From: Spongiactinospora rosea
GTDB lineage: Bacteria; Actinomycetota; Actinomycetes; Streptosporangiales; Streptosporangiaceae
NCBI RefSeq assembly: GCF_003315795.1
Contig: NZ_QMEY01000015.1
Location: 124,001 to 188,000, forward strand
Direction of reading: 5' to 3'
DNA length: 64,000 bases
A program made the translations under genes and the position numbers. The notes under the pieces are model-generated. The model had not been told where the DNA came from. It made no database searches and saw only the letters and a program-made list of their open reading frames with translations. This document shows, in pieces, positions 34,963 through 44,300 of this stretch. Within the stretch, counting starts at the first letter, position 1; each line of letters opens with the position of its first letter.

Positions 34963-35335
34963 CCCTCCGCCTCCACTGAAGGACGCGTGTATCTGCTGCC
35001 ACGCCATTCCACGTTTCATTTCACTGCTTTCCGCGCTTTCTGGCAAACGATTTCCGGCCGCCACCCGGAGGCCACGGCGAAAAGCCTCTTCTTTCTCCCT
35101 TCATCGCTATGATACTTTCCAAAAGACTTACGAAAGACCTCAAGTGCGTCACGACCGGGGTTCGGCCGCGGGTGGCATCAAACACCCGCCCCTGACCTCG
35201 GCATATACGGCCGGCATGGTCGGCCGGGCCGACTCTGTGCGGGATCGGCAGAATGAGCGATTCTCCCTCGCCCGCAAAAGCGCCGGCGCCGGAAAGGTAT
35301 TTGTCATTCAGTGGTGACAGAGGAGGAACGACGCC
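34963..35335 (+). promoter_or_regulatory. Leader and promoter region of the PKS operon
   Basis: 373 bp without a gene, AT-richer than the surroundings. TATGAT (35108-35113) is a candidate -10. AAAGACT (35122-35128) and AAAGACC (35133-35139) form a direct repeat with an 11-bp period, the spacing bound by SARP/BTAD winged helices. A strong GAGGAGGAA site lies just before ATG 35336. Which strand the repeats serve cannot be decided: on the minus strand they lie 6 bp before TATCAT. Confidence 0.4.
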
Positions 35336-38300
35336 ATGTGGCGCGATTCTGACTCGCTGCTGTGGGCGTTGTCCGCAGACAGCACGGGCGCACTGCGGGC
35401 CCAGGCCGGCCTGCTGCTGGACGAGCTGACCGAACGGCCCGCCCGGCGGCCGCAGGACATCGGCTGGTCATTGGCCCACCGCCCGCCCGGCGCGCGGCGC
35501 GCAGCGCTCGTGGCTGCCGACCGGGAAGGATTCGCCGAAGCGCTGACGGCGCTCGCCCAGGGGCGCGGTTCAGCGGGGCTGATCGAAGGCGCCCCGGTCG
35601 AGGGCGGCGTCGTGTTCGTCTTTCCCGGCCAGGGCTCGCAGTGGCCCGGCATGGCGGCCGGCCTGATGACGTCCTCGCCGATCTTCGCCGCGCGGATGGC
35701 CGAGTGCGCCGCGGCCTTGGCCCCGTTCCTGGACTGGTCCCTGCTCGACGTGGTGAACGCGGTTCCCGGCGCGGCGTCGCTGGATCGCACCGATGTCGTG
35801 CAGCCCGTGCTGTTCTCGGTGATGGTGTCACTGGCCGCGGTGTGGCGGGCGTACGGGATCGAGCCGTCCGCGGTGCTGGGGCACAGCCTCGGCGAGATCG
35901 CCGCCGCGGTCGTGGCCGGGGCGCTGTCCCTTGAGGACGGCGCGCGGATCGCCGCGCTGTGGAGCCGGTTGCAGGCCACCCTGTCCGGCCAGGGCTCGAT
36001 GATCTCCGTTCCGGCTCCGCTCGACGTCGTGCTGCCGCGGCTGACGCCCGGCCTGGAGATCGCCGCCGTCAACGGCCCCAGGGCGGTGATCGTCTCCGGT
36101 GACGCCGGGGCCGCCGCCCGGCTGTGCGCGGAGTTCGCCGCGCAGGGCGTCGCGGCCAAGACGATCGGTGTGGACCTGGCGGCGCACTCCGCGCACATCG
36201 ACCGGATCATCGCACCGCTGCGGGCGGCGCTGGCCCCGCTGCGCCCCGGCCCGCCCGCGGTGCCCTTCTACTCGTCGCTGACCGGCGGGCGGTTACCGTC
36301 CGAAACCCCGCTGGACGCGGATCACTGGGCGCGCAACCTGCGGAGCACGATCCGGTTCGAGCAGGCGGTCCGCGCCGCGCTCTCCGCGGGGCACGGGGTG
36401 TTCCTGGAGGTCGGCCCGCATCCGGTGCTCACCGCGGCCATCGAGGAGACCGCCGAGGCCGCAGGTGCGCGCCCCGCCGTCCGCGCGTCGCTCCGCCGCG
36501 GCCAGGCCGGCCTGGACCAGGTCATGCGCACCCCGGGTCGGCTGTACGTCGATGGCGTCCCCATCGACTGGGCGGCCGTGTACGAAGGCCACGCCCCGCA
36601 GCTCGTGCCGCTCCCGCAGGCCGATGCCCGGCCTGCGGCACCTCCGGAGACCTCACTGGCCGAACGGCTCGCCGGCATGCCGGAGACGGATCAGCGGGCG
36701 TTCCTGGTCGCGCTCGTGTGCCAGGAGGTCCGGGCGCTGCTGGACCCGGCCACGCCGGTGGAGCCCGGCATGTCGTTCCATGAGCTGGGCTTCGACTCGG
36801 TGACCGCGCTGGAGGTCCGCGGCCGGATCGCCGCGGCGACGGGCACCGCCCTGCCGGCGACCATGGTGTTCGACCACCCGACACCGGCGCGGGCGGCCGA
36901 GCTGGTGCGTACCACGCTGCTGGGCACAGACCCCCAGGAGGACGCGCCGGCGGCGGCCAGAGCCGGTGGTGACGGCGACGACGATCCGGTGGTGATCGTC
37001 GGCATGGCCTGCCGCTATCCGGGCGGTGTCGGCAGCGCCGATGATCTGTGGCGGCTGGTCCGTGACGGTGTCGATGCCGTGTCGGCGTTCCCGGAGGACC
37101 GCGGCTGGGACTTCGCCGCCTCCTACGACGACGCCTCCCGCAGGCCCGGCACCTTCTACCAGCGCGAAGCGGGGTTCGTGACCGGCGCGGACCTGTTCGA
37201 CGCCGGCTTCTTCGGGATCAGCCCGCGCGAGGCCGCCGCCATGGACCCGCAGCAGCGGCTGCTCCTGGAGACCTCCTGGGAGGCGTTCGAGCACGCCGGG
37301 ATCGACCCGGAGTCGCTGCGCGGCAGCCGGACCGGTGTGTTCGTCGGCGCGATGACCATGGACTACGGGCCCAGGGCCGGCCAGGGCGCCGAGGTCGAGG
37401 GGTACGTCTTCACCGGCACCACCGGGAGCGTCATGTCCGGCCGGATGTCCTACCTGTACGGCTTCGAGGGGCCCGCGATTACCGTGGACACCGCCTGCTC
37501 GTCGTCGTTGGTCGCCTTACACCTGGCCGTGGGCGCGGTACGACGGGGCGAGTGCGGTCTCGCCGTCGTGGCCGGGGTCACGGTCATGTCCGGGGTGGGG
37601 ATGTTCGTGGAGTTCTCCCGGCAGGGCGGCCTCGCGCCGGACGGCCGGTGCAAGGCGTTCTCCGACAGCGCCGACGGGTTCGGCCTGGGCGAGGGCGCCG
37701 GCGTACTGCTGGTGGAGCGGCTGTCCGAGGCCCGCCGTGGCGGACATCGGGTGCTGGCCGTGGTCAAGGGCAGCGCGGTCAACCAGGACGGCGCGTCCAG
37801 CGGGATGACCGCGCCGAACGGCCGCTCCCAGCAGCGGGTGATCCGGGCGGCCCTGGCCGACGCCGGGCTGCGGCCGGCCGAGGTGGACGCGGTGGAGGCG
37901 CACGGCACGGGCACCCGCCTGGGCGACCCGATCGAGGCGCAGGCCCTGCTGGCCGTCTACGGCCGAGACCGCGAGCGGCCGCTGCTGCTGGGCTCCCTGA
38001 AGTCCAACATCGGGCACGCCCAGGCCGCCGCGGGCATCGGCGGGGTCATCAAGATGGTTCAGGCGATGCGCAACGGGCTGCTGCCCAAGACCCTGCACGT
38101 CACCAGGCCGACCTCCCACGTGGACTGGTCGGCCGGCTCCGCCGGGCTGCTGGCCGAGCCGCTGCCCTGGCCCGCGACCGGCCGCCCGCGCCGGGCGGGC
38201 GTGTCGTCGTTCGGGGTGAGCGGCACGAACGCGCATGTCGTGCTGGAGCGGTTCGAGCCGCCCGCCACCGCCGCGGTCCGGCGGTCGTCCGGGCTGTTGC

Positions 38301-41300
38301 CGCTGGTGGTGTCGGCGCGCGGCCGGGACGCGCTGCGCGGGCAGGCCGCCCGGCTGGCGGAGGCGCTGGCGGCACTACCCGCGGCACGGGCGGCGGACGT
38401 GGCCTATTCCGCCGCCGCCTTCCGGTCGCCGATGGACCATCGGGCGGTCGTGCTCGGCCGGGACACCGCGGAGCTGCTGGCCGGGCTGCGCGCCCTGGCC
38501 GCGGGCGATCCCGCGGGCAACGTCGTCCAGGGCACGGCGGGCCGCCGTGCGGCGGTCCTGGTGTTCCCCGGCCAGGGGTCGCAGTGGACGGGGATGGCGC
38601 TGGAGCTGATGGGCTCGGCCCCGGTGTTCGCCGCACGGATGGCCGAGTGCGCCGAGGCCCTGGCGGAGTTCACCGGCTGGGATCTGTTCGAGGCACTGGG
38701 GGATGAGGAGGCGTTGCGGCGGGTGGACGTGGTCCAGCCCGCCCTGTTCGCCGTGATGGTGTCGCTGGCGGCGCTGTGGCGGGCGCACGGCGTCGAACCG
38801 GCCGCGGTGGTCGGGCACTCGCAGGGGGAGGTCGCCGCCGCCTGCGTCGCGGGCGCGCTGAGCCTGCGCGACGCGGCCCGCGTCGTGGTGACACGCAGCC
38901 GGGCGATCCGCGACTCCCTGGCCGGGCGGGGCGGCATGGCCTCGGTACCGCTGCCCGCCGATGAGACGCGAGCGGCCCTGGGCCGGTGGGAGGGCCGGAT
39001 CTCCGTCGCCGCGGTCAACGGCCCGAACTCGACGGTCGTGTCCGGCGATCTGGAGGCGATCGACGAACTGCTGGCCACCTGGGAGCGGGCGAAACGCATC
39101 CCGGTGGACTACGCCTCCCACTCGCCGCAGGTCACGGCGATCCGCGACGACCTCCTCGGCGCGCTCGCGCCGATCACGCCGCGGCGCGCGGACGTCCCGT
39201 TCTTCTCCACGGTGACCGGCGAGTTCGTGGACGGCACCTCCCTGGACGCCGGGTACTGGTACGAGAACCTGAGGCGGCCGGTCCGGTTCGCCGAAGCGGT
39301 CGGCGCGCTGGACGGGCACGTGTTCATCGAGTGCGGCCCGCACCCCGTGCTGGTGCCCGCCCTGGAGGCCATCGCGGTGGGTTCGCTGCGCCGGGACGCG
39401 GGCGGGCCCGATCGGTTCACCGCCGCGCTCGCCGAGGCGTACGCCCACGGTGTCGCCGTGGACTGGGCGAGCACACTGCACGGCGAGCGGATCGAGCTGC
39501 CGTCCTACGCCTTCCAGCGCAGACGCCACTGGCTCGACGCCGGCCGCCCGGCCGCCGCGCCCGGGGACTTCGGCCTGGTCGCGACCGAGCACCCGCTGCT
39601 CGGCGGCGCGGTCGAGCTGCCGGACTCCGGCGGCCTGCTGTTCACCTCCCGGATCTCGCTGCGCGACCTGCCCTGGCTGGCCGACCACGCGGTGGACGGC
39701 GTGGTCGTCGTGCCGGGGGCGGCGTTCGCCGAGCTGGCCGTGCGTGCCGGTGACCACGCCGGTTGCGACCTGGTGGAAGAACTGACCCTGGAGGCGCCGC
39801 TGGTCCTGCCGCCCGGCGGCGGGGTCCGCCTGCAGGCCATGGTGGCGGCCGCCGGCGAGTCGGGACGACGCCGGATCGCCGTCTACTCACTCGGCGATCC
39901 GGGCCCTGGTGATCCGGGCCCTGGTGATCCGGGCACTGATGACCCGGGCCGCACGTTGCACGCCACCGGCGTACTCGCCTGCGGCACGCCGGAGGCGGCG
40001 CCGGTCGGCGAGTGGCCGCCGCCGGACGCGGCCGAGATCGACGTGACCGGCGTCTATGAGACCCTGCACGACAGGGGCTACCGGTACGGCCCGGCGTTCC
40101 GCGGCCTGCGCCGGGCCTGGCGCCGCGGCGAGGAGATCTTCGCCGAGGTGGCCCTGGCGGGCGGCCCCGGCCCCTTCGGTGTGCATCCGGCGCTGCTCGA
40201 CGGGGCGCTGCACGCCCTCCTGCTCGACTCCGACGGCCTGCCCTTCGAGTGGCGCGACGTGGCCCTGCACCGTACCGGTGCCACCCGCCTGCGCGTCCGG
40301 CTCTCGCCCGCGGGGATCCGCTGCGCGGACGAGACGGGCGAGCCCGTGCTCACCGTGGGCTCGCTGGCGCTGCGGCCGAAGCCGGCCGGGCTCGCCGCCG
40401 CCGGCGGCGCGGGCACGCTGCTCACCGTCCGGCCCGTGGCGATCCCGGCCCCGGCCGCGGCGGGCCCCGCCGATGTCACGGTCGTCGCGGAGCCGACCGC
40501 CGAGCGGGTGCTCGCGGCGGTGCAGAGCCGCCCCGGCGAGCGGATGGTGATCGTCACCCACGACGCCGGGACGGACCTCGGCCAGGCCGCGATCCGCGGG
40601 CTGATCAGGTCGGCCATCACCGAGCAGCCCGACCGGTTCGTCCTGGTCGACACCGACTCCCCGGGCGCGGTGGACATCGCCGCGGTCCTGGCCACCGGCG
40701 AGCCGGAGGTGTGGATCCGCCAGGGCACGTTCGCCGTACCCCGGCTGGGCCCCGCCGAGAGCACCGGGGAACCGGTGGAGTGGACGGCGGCCGACTGTGT
40801 CATCATCACCGGCGGCACCGGCCTGGCCGGCGCGTCGGTGGCGCGTCACCTGGCCCGGCACGGCGTGCGGCTGGTCCTGGCCGGGCGCGGCGGCCCCCGG
40901 GCGCCGAGGGCGCGGGAGCTGCGGGAGGAACTCGGCGCGGAGGTCGTGGCGTGCGACGTGACGGACCGCGCGGCGCTGGCGGCTCTCATCGACCGGTACC
41001 CCATCACCGCCGTAGTCCACGCCGCGGGCGTGCGCGATGACGGCGTCATCGAGTCGCTGACGCCCGGACGGCTCGCCACGGTCCACGCGCCGAAGGCGGC
41101 CACAGCGATCCATCTGCACGAGCTCACGCGGGACAAGCCGCTGAAGGCGTTCGTGATGTTCTCGTCGGTCGCCGGTGTCCTGGGCACCCCCGGCCAGGGC
41201 AACTACGCGGCGGCCAACAGCGTGCTGGACGCGCTGGCCGAGATCCGCCGGGCGGAAGGACTTCCGGCGACCTCGATCGCCTGGGGGCTGTGGGCGGAGG

Positions 41301-44300
41301 CGAGCGCCCTGACCGCGACCCTCACCGACCTCGATCGCGCCCGGCTGGCCCGGCTCGGGGTCGCCCCGATCGCCACGGGCGACGCGCTCGCGCTGTTCGA
41401 CGCGGCCCTCGCCGCACCGGCGGCGGTGACCGCGCTCCGGCTGGACCACGGCACGCTGCGCACGCAGGGCCCGATCCCGGCGATGCTGCGCGGCATGGCC
41501 GGTTCCCGGGCCGGGCGCGGCCGGGCGGCGGGTCGGGCGGTGACCGGCCGGATCACGGCGCTGCCCGAGGGGGAACGGCGCGCGGCGGTGCTGCGGCTCG
41601 TGTGCGAGGAGGTGGCGAGCACCCTCGGGTATGACTCGGCGGCGTCCGTCGAGAGCGGCCGGGCGTTCAAGGAGATGGGCTTCGACTCCCTTACCGCGGT
41701 GGAGTTGCGCAACCGGCTGAACGCGCGGTTCGACGTCCGGCTCCCGGCGACGCTCGTGTTCGACCACCCGACCCCGGCCGCGGTCGCCGACCGCCTGGTA
41801 CCGCGGGCCGACAGCGCGGGCCGCACGGACGTTCCCCGCGCGGAGCGGTCCGGGGAGCCGATCGCGATCGTGGGCATGAGCTGCCGTTACCCCGGTGCGG
41901 TCGGCTCGCCGGAGGACCTGTGGCGGCTGGTGGAGTCCGGCACCGACGCGATCGGGGAGTTCCCCGCCGACCGCGGCTGGGACCTGGGCGATCTGTTCGA
42001 CCCCGACCCGGCGCGGACCGGGCACAGCTACGTCCGCCAGGGCGGCTTCCTGCGGGACGCCGCGCTGTTCGACGCGGAGTTCTTCGGGATCTCACCGCGT
42101 GAGGCCACCGCGATGGACCCGCAGCAACGGCTGCTGCTGGAGACCTCCTGGGAGGCCGTCGAGCGGGCCGGGATCGACCCGGGTTCGCTGCGGGGCAGCC
42201 GGACGGGGGTGTTCGCGGGCGTGATGAACGGCGGCTACGGCGCCCGGCAGATGCACGCCCCGGCCGGCTCCGGCTCCGGCTCGGGCGAGTTCGAGGGCTA
42301 CCTCGCCGGGGGTACCGCCGCCTCGGTGGCGTCCGGCCGGGTCTCCTACGTCCTGGGGCTGGAAGGTCCCGCGCTGACCGTGGACACGGCGTGCTCGTCG
42401 TCCCTGGTCGCGCTGCACCTGGCGGTGCAGGCCCTGCGCCGCGGCGAATGCGAACTCGCGCTCGCGGGCGGCGTGACGGTGATGTCGTCCCCGTCGTTGT
42501 TCGTGGAGTTCAGCAGGCAGCGCGCGCTGTCCCCGGACGGGCGGTCCCGGTCCTTCGCCGCCGCGGCCGACGGCACGAGCTGGTCGGAGGGCGCCGGCGT
42601 GCTGGTGCTGGAAAGCCTGGCGGACGCCCGCGCGAACGGGCACCGCATCCTCGCCGTGGTCCGCGGCACGGCCGTCAACCAGGACGGCGCGTCCAACGGG
42701 CTCACCTCCCCCAATGGCGGCGCCCAGCGGCGGGTGATCGGCGCCGCGCTCGCCGACGCCGGCCTGTCCCCGGCGGACGTGGACGCCGTGGAGGCGCACG
42801 GCACCGGGACACCGCTCGGCGACCCCATCGAGGCGCAGGCCCTACTGGCCGTCTACGGCCGGGACAGGGAGCGTCCGCTGTGGCTGGGCTCGCTGAAGTC
42901 GAACATCGGGCACGCCCAGGCCGCCGCGGGCGTCGGCGGGGTCATCAAGATGGCCGAGGCGATGCGGCACGGGGTGCTTCCGGCGACGTTGCACGTCGAT
43001 CGGCCGACCCCCCAGGTGGACTGGGGGGCCGGTGCGGTCGAACTGCTCACCGAGCCGAGGCCGTGGCCGGCCTCAGGGCGCCCCCGGCGGGCGGGGGTGT
43101 CCTCCTTCGGCGTCAGCGGGACGAACGCGCACGTGATCATCGAAGCGGCCGAGCCCGCCGCCCCCGCGCCGGAACGCCGACGCCCACGGCCGCCGATCGT
43201 GCCGCTGACGGTCTCGGCCCCGACCGCGGCGGCGTTGAGCGCGCAGGTCGAGCGGCTGAGGGCGTACGCCGGGGACGGCGGCCCGGACGCGATGGACATC
43301 GGATACACCCTGGCCACGGCCCGCGCCCGGTTCCCGCACCGCGCGGTCCTCCTCGGCGAGGACCTGATCACCGGCGCGGGCGGCGGGCCGCGCCGGGTGG
43401 CGTTCGTGTTCCCCGGCCAGGGCGCGCAGTGGACCGGCATGGCCCTCGAACTGGCCGATTCCTCGCCCGTGTTCGCCGGCCACCTGGCCGAATGCGCGCG
43501 GGCGCTGCGGGAGCACACCGGCTGGGACCTGCTCGACGTGCTGGGCGACGCCGATGCGCTGCGGCGGGTGGACGTCGTCCAGCCCGCGTCGTTCGCGGTC
43601 ATGGTGGCCCTGGCCGCGTTGTGGCGGTCCTACGGCGTCGACCCCTCGGCCGTGGTCGGCCATTCGCAGGGGGAGATCGCGGCGGCGTGCGTCGCCGGTG
43701 CGCTGAGCCTGCGGGAGGCCGCCCGCGTCGTGGCCGTGCGCAGCCGGGCGATCGGCCGCCACCTGGCCGGTCATGGCGGGATGGCGTCGGTTGCGCGGCC
43801 GGTCGAGGAGGTCGCCGAACTGATCAGGCCGTGGGCGGGCCGGATCGAGATCGCCGCCGTCAACGGTCCCGCCTCCACCGTGGTCTCGGGCGAGCCGGGG
43901 GCGCTCGGCGAGTTCGGCGCCGTCACCGAGTCCCGCGTCATCGCGGTGGACTACGCCTCGCACACCGTGCAGGCCGAGGCGCTGCGAGACGAACTCGCCC
44001 GGCTGCTGGGCCCGATCACGCCGCGCGCCGCGGACATCCCGTTCTACTCGGCCGTCACCGGGGAACGCGTCGATCCGCTGCTCCTGGACGCGCGTTACTG
44101 GTATCGCAACCTGCGGGAGACCGTCCGGTTCGACCGGGCCGTACAGACGATGGTCGGCGACGGCATCGGCGCGTTCGTCGAGGCGAGCCCGCATCCGGTG
44201 CTGGCCTTCGGCACGGCGGGGACGATCGAGCGGTGCGGCGGCGACGCGATCGTGGTGGGTTCGCTGCGCCGCGACGACGGTGGGGCGAAGCGGTTCCTCA

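Noticed and set aside
39896..39949. Could the 15-bp repeats be a CRISPR or regulatory array?
   Set aside because: There are no spacers, the unit is in frame within a DH domain and encodes DPGPG.
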